This document shows positions 1 to 7,624 of a stretch of 39,146 nucleotides of DNA, piece after piece. The position numbers and the translations under genes were made by a program. The notes beneath the pieces were generated by a model. That model saw only the letters and a program-made list of their open reading frames with translations, did not search any database and was not told the origin of the DNA. The stretch comes from Atopobium sp034113385 (GTDB lineage Bacteria > Actinomycetota > Coriobacteriia > Coriobacteriales > Atopobiaceae), in NCBI RefSeq assembly GCF_034113385.1, contig NZ_JAXEXL010000010.1, forward strand, positions 1-39,146, read 5' to 3'. The stretch's first letter is position 1; the number at the start of each line of letters is the position of its first letter.

Positions 1-1229
1 GCAACAGGTTGGCCTTTCTCGTCAAGCTCTACGCCCTGGAAGGTCATAGCATGGGTAAGGCATGTTTCATGTACGTCGAGCATGTCCGTGCGGTCCATAC
101 TCAAATCCATGCCAAAGAGACCATCTAAATCTACGCCGTCCATAGTCAAAATGCCTTTGAAGTCCTCAACGTGGCGAGGATATTCCTGCATAACATCGCA
201 TGCCATACTTACAGGCTCACCAGCCTTGAGCTGGGCAATGGCTGCTTGCTCTAATATGGATTGCTCAACATTAAGGAAGCGGTTGGGACGGCCACCCTCC
301 ACACTGTCAATAGCGCGAACGTGATAGGGGGTATTGAGCTTAGAATCGCTGGTAGGTATGCAAACAATCTCTGCGTACTCATAGGGATTGAAGGGCACAT
401 AGCGCTGCGCAAACTCTTGAGGAGTAATGTTAACGTCGCGAAGTAAGCGCTTTGTGTCCTTGTCATCTACATCCTCAGAAGCAGGAAGAATATCGCTAAG
501 CTTTGTGGCATCTACCTTGCATTTTTTGCCTACACGTACTTCAAAATCAAAGTGGGTAGGAGGCTCACCTAAGCAAATGGAGAGCATCTTGTATACATCT
601 ACAAGCATCTCTTGCTTATGCTCTTGAAGTTGTTGGCGTGAAGCACCTGCAGCAAACTCTTTACGTAAGATGGAAGCGTCTTTGCGCAAAAGGCGTTCAA
701 GCTGCGCATCCATTTGAGCAGAAGATTTGGTACATGCAGTTTCTGGCATGACATCTTTAGGAACAAGACCCCATTTGGCAATGAGGTTCATGGCAAAAAT
801 CCAGTAACCACCATCATCCATACCAGTGGACAAAACGCTCATAAGCTCACGGTCATCGCAGGGCTTATCGGCAAGACGAATGATGTTTTCCAACATGGCG
901 TTGGCCTTCTCAAGCTTGTCATAAAACATGCCATAGGCCTGGGAAAACTCAAAGGTATCCACATCAAGAAGTTTCATGGTGGCTACACGAGCTACGTTAT
1001 AAGCGCTAAACATCCAGCAGCGTCCGCTGTGGCGCTGGTTGGTAATGTTGGCAGTCTTGAGCTCTACGCTGTAGGTATCGTGATAGGTGCGCATGCGATT
1101 GTAGTCACGTGCAGCAGCCATGACATCCATGCTGGTAACTGCATTACGTGCCACACGGTTGGCGCGGTCTGTAGCAAAGGACGTGTTTTGAGAAGTGGCC
1201 CAATCTGGGGTAATAGTTGATAAGTTCAT
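1..1229 (-). CDS. pepC: C1-family aminopeptidase (PepC/bleomycin hydrolase), 3' end outside window
   Basis: Cytoplasmic papain-fold cysteine aminopeptidase that trims N-terminal residues from peptides. The reading frame is open to the window edge, giving about 409 residues without the C-terminus. The start is the ATG at 1229-1227 (MNLSTITPDW), preceded by GGAG. The catalytic Cys71 lies in SGRCWMFSAY and the catalytic His region CLTHAMTF is near the visible end. The active-site Asn motif (ENSWG) would lie beyond base 1. It sits directly downstream of a second, complete PepC with a 12-base gap, so the pair is probably co-transcribed. The two proteins share the GRCWMF core and overall layout but are clearly diverged, for example in the segment after LGEPP, so this is an old duplication. 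Family call is secure; substrate preference is unknown. Confidence 0.93.
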   Translation of the reverse strand, partial: MNLSTITPDWATSQNTSFATDRANRVARNAVTSMDVMAAARDYNRMRTYHDTYSVELKTANITNQRHSGRCWMFSAYNVARVATMKLLDVDTFEFSQAYGMFYDKLEKANAMLENIIRLADKPCDDRELMSVLSTGMDDGGYWIFAMNLIAKWGLVPKDVMPETACTKSSAQMDAQLERLLRKDASILRKEFAAGASRQQLQEHKQEMLVDVYKMLSICLGEPPTHFDFEVRVGKKCKVDATKLSDILPASEDVDDKDTKRLLRDVNITPQEFAQRYVPFNPYEYAEIVCIPTSDSKLNTPYHVRAIDSVEGGRPNRFLNVEQSILEQAAIAQLKAGEPVSMACDVMQEYPRHVEDFKGILTMDGVDLDGLFGMDLSMDRTDMLDVHETCLTHAMTFQGVELDEKGQPV

Positions 1230-1241
1230 GTGTTTGTCTCC

Positions 1242-2594
1242 TTAGTGAGCGAGTGAGCCCATAGGGTCCCAAGGCGCAAGCTCTATGTCGTCGTGAGCAT
1301 CGTACTGTGCGCGTTGCTCGTCTGTTAGATACTTCTTGTCTACTACAACTTGGTATACATACTCATCAAACCAAGCATCAGAGATGGTGTCAAAGCCGTC
1401 GCGACCATGGTCTTTGCCCCAGCTGTTTTCTACCTTCCACATGGTGGGTTTGCCATGAGCATCAAAGCGCACGCCTTCCAAAACCATGGCATGGGTCATA
1501 AGAGATTCGCCGTAGTCTAGGCGCTCTTCTCGATTAAGGGCTGCTTCAACGGCAAAGCCAAACAGGCCGTCTACGTCCAAAGCGGCGGTATCCATAATGC
1601 CTTCGTCTTGCAGATATGACTGCATAACATCGCAGCCAAACCATACAGGCACGTTGTCCTGCATTTGTGCTATGGCTACGCGCTTAAGCTGATCAATGGG
1701 AAGGTTGAGGTGACGGACTTGACCAAACTCAACTATGTTACCAAGGCGAGAAACAGTAAAGCTGCGGTTATAGGGCTTGTCTGTCGTTGCAGCAGAGATT
1801 AAAGAGACATAGTCATCCACCTTGATGCGAACGGCTTTCTCAAAGAACTCTTGTGGGGTAAATGTGCCAGAAAGCACGAGCTTATCGTCTTTATCACGTA
1901 AACGCACCTCAAAGTGTGCGGGAGGCTCGCCCAAAGCAATGACAAGCATGCGATAAATCTCGCTCATCATCTCCTTCTTCATGGCAGTTAAATCCTCTGA
2001 AGAGGCGCCTGCAGCGTTGGTTTCGCGCAAGCGTTTGGCGCAGCCGCGTAAATAACGAGTAAGGTATCTGTCTAAATCACGCGTGTTACACGAGTTAGCA
2101 GTTTCTGGCATGGCCTCTTTGGGGCATACGCCATACTTCTTGACGAGGCCCTTAAACATATCCCATTGGCCACCGTCACAAATTGGATCAAACAACAGAT
2201 AGTTCATCAGACGTCCCTCAAGAGGCTCATCTGTGGTGTCTAGGATATTCTCTAAAAACCAGTTGCTTTTCTCGAGCTTATCCCAAAAGAGGGGGTAGGC
2301 CTGCGATAGCTCAAAAGTTTTAAGGTTATAGTTTTGCATAATCCGAATACGGAAGGTGTTGAGCGAGGCAAACATCCAACAGCGACCAGAGCGCTCTTGG
2401 TTAGTACGGTCTCCCTGCTTTACCTCTACATCAAAAGCTAAGGCATTATTGGCAATGGCTTCAGGCACGCGCGCAACAGCGCGAATACCTTGAGCAGTTG
2501 CGGCATTTTTGGCTACGCTATTGGCGCGCTCAGCAGCAAAGTCTTTACGGGCTGCAGCAATATCATCAAATGTAACCGACGTATCTTGGTTCAT
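1242..2594 (-). CDS. pepC: C1-family aminopeptidase (PepC/bleomycin hydrolase)
   Basis: Complete 450-residue cysteine aminopeptidase, the usual length for PepC. The start is the ATG at 2594 because GGGAGG sits at ideal distance just upstream; the longer upstream frame has no such site. Catalytic residues are visible: Cys72 in ERSGRCWMFASL, His in MTHAMVLEG and Asn in KVENSWGKDHG. It is the first gene of a minus-strand pair with the partial paralogue at 1-1229. Its promoter must lie in the 142-base region shared with the divergent CCA-adding enzyme gene. Members of this family normally form hexamers with the active sites facing an inner chamber and digest short peptides in the cytoplasm. That role would suit an amino-acid-fermenting anaerobe, which is an inference. 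Confidence 0.95.
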   Translation of the reverse strand: MNQDTSVTFDDIAAARKDFAAERANSVAKNAATAQGIRAVARVPEAIANNALAFDVEVKQGDRTNQERSGRCWMFASLNTFRIRIMQNYNLKTFELSQAYPLFWDKLEKSNWFLENILDTTDEPLEGRLMNYLLFDPICDGGQWDMFKGLVKKYGVCPKEAMPETANSCNTRDLDRYLTRYLRGCAKRLRETNAAGASSEDLTAMKKEMMSEIYRMLVIALGEPPAHFEVRLRDKDDKLVLSGTFTPQEFFEKAVRIKVDDYVSLISAATTDKPYNRSFTVSRLGNIVEFGQVRHLNLPIDQLKRVAIAQMQDNVPVWFGCDVMQSYLQDEGIMDTAALDVDGLFGFAVEAALNREERLDYGESLMTHAMVLEGVRFDAHGKPTMWKVENSWGKDHGRDGFDTISDAWFDEYVYQVVVDKKYLTDEQRAQYDAHDDIELAPWDPMGSLAH

Positions 2595-2661
2595 AATAAC
2601 CTCCCTGCAAACGTGTTGTACCATATGAAGAATAGCATGTACTTGGTGCGTTCTATGCCCG

Positions 2662-2691
2662 TTACCACGCATTTGTTATACGCGGTATACT
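2662..2691 (+). promoter_or_regulatory. Candidate promoter for the CCA-adding enzyme gene
   Basis: TTACCA (2662-2667), an 18-base spacer and TATACT (2686-2691) resemble a sigma70-type promoter. The -10 box overlaps a small palindrome, TATAC-GCG-GTATA (2678-2690), which could also serve the divergent pepC pair. Read by eye only. Confidence 0.4.
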
Positions 2692-2736
2692 ATGTACATA
2701 CTATCTTCGTTTGTTGTTTGAGCTAAAGGTGCGGGT

Positions 2737-4134
2737 ATGAGCCACCACATTTTGCCAACTGATGTGCCCGCCTATGCTTGGCGTGTGCTGTCCGTCTTGG
2801 AACAGGGCGGTTACGAGGCTTGGGTAGTTGGCGGCTGGGTGCGCGATGCTCTTTTGGGAATGCCCTCACATGATGTAGACGCCTGTACTAATGCGCCGTG
2901 GCAAGAGTCTGTGCGCCTGCTTAAAGCAGCACATATAGAGGTGCATTGCACGGGTGTCCAGCATGGTACGGTAACTGCTGTGGTGCAGGGTCATCCCGTA
3001 GAAGTAACTACCTATCGCGTAGAGTCTGGCTATTCTGATTTACGTCACCCCGATAGCGTGCAATTTGTAGACTCTATCCTCGATGATCTTGCCCGCAGAG
3101 ACCTTACTATTAACGCCATGGCCTACCATCCGCAACGTGGGCTTCTTGACCCCTATGCTGGCAAGAAGGATCTTGAGGCTGGTTGTATTCGTGCTGTAGG
3201 AGATCCACGGCGCCGTTTTACTGAGGACGCTTTGCGTGTGTTGCGTGCTGTGCGTTTTGCCGCGCGCTTGGGCTTTGAGGTAGAGCCCACTACACAAGAT
3301 GCACTGCAAGCATGTGCACCTGAGCTTGCTCATATTGCGCGCGAGCGAATTGGTCATGAGCTTGACGGTATTATCGCCACTGGACATCTTGCATGGGCTT
3401 TGCGTACTCAGCGCAGCGTGCTGTTGGCAGCTGTGCCAACGCTTGCCCCTATGGTGGGGTTTGAGCAAAACAGCCCATTTCATTGTTATGACGTCTATGA
3501 ACACACCATACAGGTGGTTGCTGCCATGGAATGCTTTGCAGGCGGCATTGCTTCTAAACGGCTGCGTTGGGCATCCTTGTTGCATGATATTGGCAAGCCA
3601 CATACGTTTACTATGGACGAGAAGGGCCAAGGTCACTTCTTTGGCCATCCTTCTGCTGGTGCTCAAATAGCTGAGTCATTGTTGCGTATGCTTGCGCTTC
3701 CTACCAGCTTGATTGCGCCGTGTGTAAACCTTGTACGCTTCCACGATAGGCCCGTTAAGGCTACACGCCATTCTGTGTTGCGTATGATGAGTGATTTGGA
3801 TAGTCGTTGTCCTGGTCAAGCTGTTCCGCTGGCGTTTGAGCTGCTTATGCTTAAGCGTGCGGATGCCATGGGCAAGGCAGCTCCTTATCGCTCGTATGCG
3901 TTGGAAATCGATAAAATCGAGCGCGTATTGCGGGAGCTGGTGGGACAGCACGCGCCGTATCGCGTAAAGGATTTAGCGGTTAACGGCACCGATGTTGTAA
4001 AGCTGTTAGGAGGCCGTCCCGGACCATGGATTGGTACTATGTTGGAAAGTGTGTTGCGTGAGGTGGTACATGGCCGCCTAGACAACTCGCGAGAAGCCCA
4101 ATTAGCTTGGATACAGGGAACAACTTCGGTATAA
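2737..4134 (+). CDS. cca: CCA-adding enzyme / poly(A) polymerase-family tRNA nucleotidyltransferase with HD domain
   Basis: Adds or repairs the 3' CCA of tRNAs using CTP and ATP. The 465-residue protein has the class II nucleotidyltransferase signature: VVGGWVRDALLG at about residues 30-41 followed by HDVD (Asp46 and Asp48, metal ligands). The RRDLTINAMAY motif is near residue 120, and the RRFTEDALRVLRAVRFAARLG tRNA-binding helix region follows. A C-terminal HD phosphohydrolase domain carries LLHDIGK at about 281-287. This two-domain layout is the common actinobacterial type. The ATG at 2737 has an AGGTG-like site upstream. It lies just before tRNA-Gln and tRNA-Glu genes; both already encode CCA, so the enzyme would mainly repair them. 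Poly(A) polymerase activity cannot be excluded from sequence alone. Confidence 0.93.
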   Translation: MSHHILPTDVPAYAWRVLSVLEQGGYEAWVVGGWVRDALLGMPSHDVDACTNAPWQESVRLLKAAHIEVHCTGVQHGTVTAVVQGHPVEVTTYRVESGYSDLRHPDSVQFVDSILDDLARRDLTINAMAYHPQRGLLDPYAGKKDLEAGCIRAVGDPRRRFTEDALRVLRAVRFAARLGFEVEPTTQDALQACAPELAHIARERIGHELDGIIATGHLAWALRTQRSVLLAAVPTLAPMVGFEQNSPFHCYDVYEHTIQVVAAMECFAGGIASKRLRWASLLHDIGKPHTFTMDEKGQGHFFGHPSAGAQIAESLLRMLALPTSLIAPCVNLVRFHDRPVKATRHSVLRMMSDLDSRCPGQAVPLAFELLMLKRADAMGKAAPYRSYALEIDKIERVLRELVGQHAPYRVKDLAVNGTDVVKLLGGRPGPWIGTMLESVLREVVHGRLDNSREAQLAWIQGTTSV

Positions 4135-4266
4135 CAGGTGCTTAGAGGGTAGAAAAGCAGATATTCAAGAAGTTGGTTTTATCGCTTGGCATGGAGCTTG
4201 TCATGGAATGTGACCTGCGGTCTTAATAATTTTTCCAAAACATGCCTACTTTTTTCAAATTAGGAC

Positions 4267-4295
4267 TTGCACAAATGGTGTATATCCCGTAAAGT
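4267..4295 (+). promoter_or_regulatory. Possible promoter for the two tRNA genes
   Basis: TTGCAC (4267-4272), a 17-base spacer and TAAAGT (4290-4295) lie 36 bases before the first tRNA. The boxes match consensus only partly. The rest of 4135-4330 shows nothing else I recognise. Confidence 0.3.
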
Positions 4296-4330
4296 ATGTT
4301 CTCGCGTCAAGGCGCGTAGGACGTATCCCT

Positions 4331-4404
4331 TGGGACGTCGTCTAATGGTAGGACAACGGATTCTGGTTCCGTCAGTGGGGGTTCGACTCCCTCCGTCCCA
4401 GCCA
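4331..4404 (+). tRNA. tRNA-Gln (anticodon CTG)
   Basis: A cloverleaf can be drawn. The acceptor stem is TGGGACG paired with CGTCCCA. The anticodon arm is ACGGA-TTCTGGT-TCCGT, giving anticodon CTG. The T arm is GGGGG-TTCGACT-CCCTC-like with the invariant GTTCGA. The discriminator base is G4401 and the CCA is encoded at 4402-4404. It is followed 20 bases later by tRNA-Glu, probably on one transcript. Confidence 0.93.
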
Positions 4405-4424
4405 AGAGTCCTACCTCACAGTTT

Positions 4425-4501
4425 GGCCCGTTCGTCTAGCGGTTCAGGACGCCGCCCTCTCAAGGCGGAGATCACCGGTTCGAATCCGGTACGGGCTACC
4501 A
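4425..4501 (+). tRNA. tRNA-Glu (anticodon CTC)
   Basis: The acceptor stem GGCCCGT pairs with ACGGGCT, with a G-U first pair. The anticodon arm CCGCC-CTCTCAA-GGCGG gives anticodon CTC. The T arm is CCGGTTCGAATCCGG. The discriminator is A4498 and the CCA is encoded at 4499-4501. The glutamyl-tRNA synthetase gene that charges it is about 3 kb downstream on the other strand. Confidence 0.94.
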
Positions 4502-4509
4502 CATGTTCT

Positions 4510-4534
4510 AGGGTCGGTTATCCGGCCCTTTTTT
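4510..4534 (+). terminator. Rho-independent terminator of the tRNA-Gln/tRNA-Glu unit
   Basis: AGGGTCGG-TTAT-CCGGCCCT forms an eight-pair stem (one G-U pair) with a four-base loop, followed by a run of T. It lies directly after the encoded CCA of tRNA-Glu. Confidence 0.85.
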
Positions 4535-4597
4535 CATATCCACGCACCACGTAAGCACGCATAACCCGAGCAACGCAAGCAACCTGAGCACCACTAG

Positions 4598-4626
4598 CAC
4601 TGGCAGTGTTCTTGCGTACTTATAAT
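4598..4626 (+). promoter_or_regulatory. Candidate promoter of the YbhN-like gene
   Basis: A perfect TATAAT box is at 4621-4626, about 100 bases before the start codon. No good -35 box is present at 17 bases. Instead the place is taken by a small palindrome, CACTG-G-CAGTG (4598-4608), which could bind an activator or repressor (inference). The rest of 4535-4724 shows nothing else I can name. Confidence 0.4.
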
Positions 4627-4724
4627 GGGTTTGTTTGCTATGGGGTGGGCGAGAAGTACGTGCTCTAGTATCATTTGCATATTACAACTTAAATGAAGCA
4701 CTTACTTGTACCAACTGGAGATTC

Positions 4725-6032
4725 ATGTCCAACAAGGTTACCAATACTTCTGAGCCTCAGAAGCACAACATACAGTTCGGATCAAAACCAAAGACGCGTG
4801 TTACGTCTAAAGACGAAGAGACTTCCAGTGCACGCAAAGGCGCTCGTTTTTTGGCGTTGGTTGTGGCTGCATATCTTGTTTTTCTTATTGCAACAGGCCA
4901 AATGGCAACGTTTATTGATGCCCTTACACACGTAAATCGTGCTTGGATTTTTGGCGCTGTTATATGCTTTGTGCTGTACTTTGTGTTTGGTGTTATTGCT
5001 TATGCAATTGCCGTATGGCTCGATCCCAATTCTCCTGTTGGTATTCGTGACCTTATGAGTGTAGAGGCATCAGGTATTTTCTTTGGCAACCTTACCCCCA
5101 TGATGGCAGGTGCGGTTCCCTCCCAGATTGTGCGCCTCACACGCACAGGATTGGATGCAGGCGAGGCGTCAGCTACGCAGTTTACGCGCTTTATTATGTT
5201 TCAATTTGGCGTAGTGTTATTTGCAGCCTTGGCTTTGTTGGGTAAGTTTGAGTTCTTCCTGCATACCTATGGTGACATTGTTATTCTGAACCTGTTTGTG
5301 TTTGGCATGCATGCCGTAGAACTTATTGTGCTGTTTGTTGTATGTCTCTGCCCAGGTTTTGTAAAGCGCTTTGGTAATGGCTTTTTACGTTGGATTCGTA
5401 AGCACAATCTGGTTAAAGATAGTTCAAAATTCGATGACCTTATCAATCGTCAAGTGGATGAATTTGCAGATGCCTTTAAGCGTGCCGCTGTTCATATTCC
5501 CAGCATGGCGTTGACCTTATTAGTTACCATGTTGCAGCTTGCTGCGTTTTACACGATTCCCTGGTTTGTTTTACATGCCTTTGGTCAAACGGCAGATTTT
5601 TGGGCTTGTCTTGCTGCAGGTTCCATGGTGCAAATGGTTGCAACTGCAGTGCCTCTGCCTGGTGGAACAGGCGGTGTAGAATCTGGCTTTGCGCTGTTTT
5701 ATGGACCGTTGTTTGGCAGCTCTGCTACGGCTGGTTATTTGGTTTGGCGAATTGTTACCTTCTTCGCACCCACCATTTTATCTGCTCCTTTGTTGGGTTT
5801 GCGCTCCAATAATCCCGTGTCTATTCGGCATCGTTGGGACCGTATGATGGGTAAGCACTCAGGCGTTGAATCTGGTAACAAGCGCAATTATGGTGGCGTT
5901 GGCATGAGTGGTGCTACAGCAGCTAAGTTAGCTGCAAAGGCTCATACCAAGTTTTTCTCTTCTGCTCATAAGGACGAGAAGACCCAGCAGTCTCAAACAA
6001 ACACACAGGCTACAGAGCACAAGAAATCTTAA
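4725..6032 (+). CDS. YbhN/LPG-synthase-type multi-pass membrane protein (flippase-like)
   Basis: A 435-residue integral membrane protein. About eight hydrophobic segments fill residues 35-345, including FLALVVAAYLVFLIATG and IFGAVICFVLYFVFGVIAYA. The family hallmarks are SGIFFGNLTPMMAGAVPSQ, with LPG-synthase-like Arg and Thr residues after it, and PLPGGTGGVESGFALFYGPL. These match the uncharacterised UPF0104/YbhN family related to the membrane part of lysylphosphatidylglycerol synthase. There is no C-terminal aminoacyl-transferase domain; the tail (about 90 residues) is polar and basic. The start at 4725 was chosen because GGAG lies four bases upstream; an earlier in-frame start at 4635 has no such site. 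Its exact cargo is not known. Its stop codon overlaps that of the convergent serine dehydratase gene. Confidence 0.85.
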   Translation: MSNKVTNTSEPQKHNIQFGSKPKTRVTSKDEETSSARKGARFLALVVAAYLVFLIATGQMATFIDALTHVNRAWIFGAVICFVLYFVFGVIAYAIAVWLDPNSPVGIRDLMSVEASGIFFGNLTPMMAGAVPSQIVRLTRTGLDAGEASATQFTRFIMFQFGVVLFAALALLGKFEFFLHTYGDIVILNLFVFGMHAVELIVLFVVCLCPGFVKRFGNGFLRWIRKHNLVKDSSKFDDLINRQVDEFADAFKRAAVHIPSMALTLLVTMLQLAAFYTIPWFVLHAFGQTADFWACLAAGSMVQMVATAVPLPGGTGGVESGFALFYGPLFGSSATAGYLVWRIVTFFAPTILSAPLLGLRSNNPVSIRHRWDRMMGKHSGVESGNKRNYGGVGMSGATAAKLAAKAHTKFFSSAHKDEKTQQSQTNTQATEHKKS

Positions 6033-7603
6033 TTGCAGCCACTGCAGGCAAGACAGGATGGAGCTTGTGCAAGTCCTCCCAGGGCGGTTTCTCGTAAACT
6101 TGCAGGAATTGCCTTACCAACGGAATACATAACGCTTACTGCCTCATCAAAGGGGATGGGGCATCCTACGTTGGAAAGAGCAAGCTGTGCTGCACTAAAC
6201 GCATCAGAAACGCCAATGGCGTTGCGGTCCTGACAGGGAAACTCTACTAAGCCACGTACGGGGTCACATACCAAGCCAAGGAGATTAGCAATGGCAATGG
6301 AAGCTGCTTCCAGGGCTTGTTTGGGAGTTCCACCATGTAATTCCACAAGGGCTGCTGCTGCCATAGCTGCTGCAGCACCAACTTCTGCTTGGCAACCGCC
6401 TTCTGCACCGGCAACCGTTGCATTGCGAGAAATAATGGCACCAATAGCCGCAGAGTTCCATAGAGCAGCAAGAAGCTCAGCTTGACTGGCGTTTTTTGCT
6501 TCTGCACTGGCTAACACCGCCCCAGGAACAACACCTGCGGATCCTGCGGTGGGGGCAGCAACAATAACACCCATGGCAGCAGAGCGCTCAAGTACAGCCA
6601 TAGCGCGGGCAACGGCATTGCTGAGCGTGTTTCCCAATAATACAGAAGCATAGGCAGAACTGTGATTAGCTACAGCTTTTGCTTGGCCATTAAGAAAACC
6701 ACCAAGAGAAAGTTGGGGTTGTGTTAGCGGCTGAGTGCTTTCTTCTTCCATGACGGCTGCTACATGAGCCATACGCTTATATTGAGTGGCAAGGTCTGTG
6801 CGTTCCAGCTCTGCTTCACGCAAAGCCATAACTTCTCCGATGCTCTTGTTGGTTTTCTCGCAAAGAGTAAGGAGTTCTGCACCGTTATCAAAGCCATAGC
6901 TAAGCTGTGCATCAGGAGCAACTTCACTGGTGCCAGGTACTTTTACCAGGGCAGCTTCTACAACGTTGTTCATGGAACGGATAGAGTTAAGAGAGGACTC
7001 AGGTAGTACCTCGTCCGTCTCTATAATCGTATAGGCGCGCCCGCCCTTAGCGGTGCGGTAGGTGCGGATGGTAGCGATATTAGCTTTACTATCTGCAAAG
7101 AAACCAGTAAGCGATGCTAAGACACCCGGGCGATCCCAGTGGCCAACAAACAGGGTGGGATAGTCGCCCGTCAGATCAACCTCAACACCGTTGATGGAAC
7201 TCAGACGCACCCGTCCGCCACCAAGAGACTCCCCACGCACCTCCAAAGAACTACCGTCAGTACCGGTCATGCAAATATCTACGGTATTGGGGTGTAAACC
7301 AGGGTCATCTCCGGCTTCTATAAACTTAAGCTGTATATGTGCATCCTTTGCAAGTGCAAAGGAATTGCGCATACGGGTGTCATCTGGCATAAGGCCTAAA
7401 ATACCAGCAACTAAGGCACGGTCAGAGCCGTGGCCTTGATAGGTATGAGAAAACGAATTATGCAAAACAAAATGCACGCTTGCAAGTGGTGTTGTCATGA
7501 GCGAGCGAGCAACCAAAGACAAACGAGCGGCGCCAGCTGTATGAGAGCTGGAGGGGCCAACCATAATAGGGCCAAGAATCTCGAATGCCGATGTTGTCAT
7601 CAT
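6029..7603 (-). CDS. sdaA: Iron-sulfur L-serine dehydratase, single chain (beta-ACT-alpha)
   Basis: Deaminates L-serine to pyruvate and ammonia with an oxygen-sensitive [4Fe-4S] cluster. The 524-residue chain runs: beta domain with GPIMVGPSSSHTAGAARLSL near the N-terminus, an ACT domain at about residues 150-215 (HWDRPGVLASLTGFFADSK), then the alpha domain. Alpha-domain marks are APTAGSAGVVPG, AEGGCQAEVGAA and VCDPVRGLVEFPCQDRNA, with cysteines typical of cluster ligands. The chain ends in CLACSGCN, so a cysteine sits next to last, in line with the family's C-terminal Cys tail entering the active site. The ATG at 7603 has GAGGA upstream; a GTG at 7618 is an alternative. It lies 21 bases after gltX on the same strand, so probably in one operon. 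Confidence 0.94.
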   Translation of the reverse strand: MMTTSAFEILGPIMVGPSSSHTAGAARLSLVARSLMTTPLASVHFVLHNSFSHTYQGHGSDRALVAGILGLMPDDTRMRNSFALAKDAHIQLKFIEAGDDPGLHPNTVDICMTGTDGSSLEVRGESLGGGRVRLSSINGVEVDLTGDYPTLFVGHWDRPGVLASLTGFFADSKANIATIRTYRTAKGGRAYTIIETDEVLPESSLNSIRSMNNVVEAALVKVPGTSEVAPDAQLSYGFDNGAELLTLCEKTNKSIGEVMALREAELERTDLATQYKRMAHVAAVMEEESTQPLTQPQLSLGGFLNGQAKAVANHSSAYASVLLGNTLSNAVARAMAVLERSAAMGVIVAAPTAGSAGVVPGAVLASAEAKNASQAELLAALWNSAAIGAIISRNATVAGAEGGCQAEVGAAAAMAAAALVELHGGTPKQALEAASIAIANLLGLVCDPVRGLVEFPCQDRNAIGVSDAFSAAQLALSNVGCPIPFDEAVSVMYSVGKAIPASLRETALGGLAQAPSCLACSGCN

Positions 7604-7624
7604 GTGATTTATCCTCACTATGTC

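Noticed and set aside
714..1220. 168-residue plus-strand frame opposite the first pepC
   Set aside because: It is antisense to a frame with clear PepC motifs, has no ribosome-binding site and no recognisable domain.
3040..3666. 208-residue minus-strand frame inside cca
   Set aside because: Opposite strand shadow of a well-supported gene; composition is not protein-like.
4267..4554. 95-residue frame over the tRNA genes
   Set aside because: The frame is made of tRNA sequence, both tRNAs fold well and a terminator lies in it.
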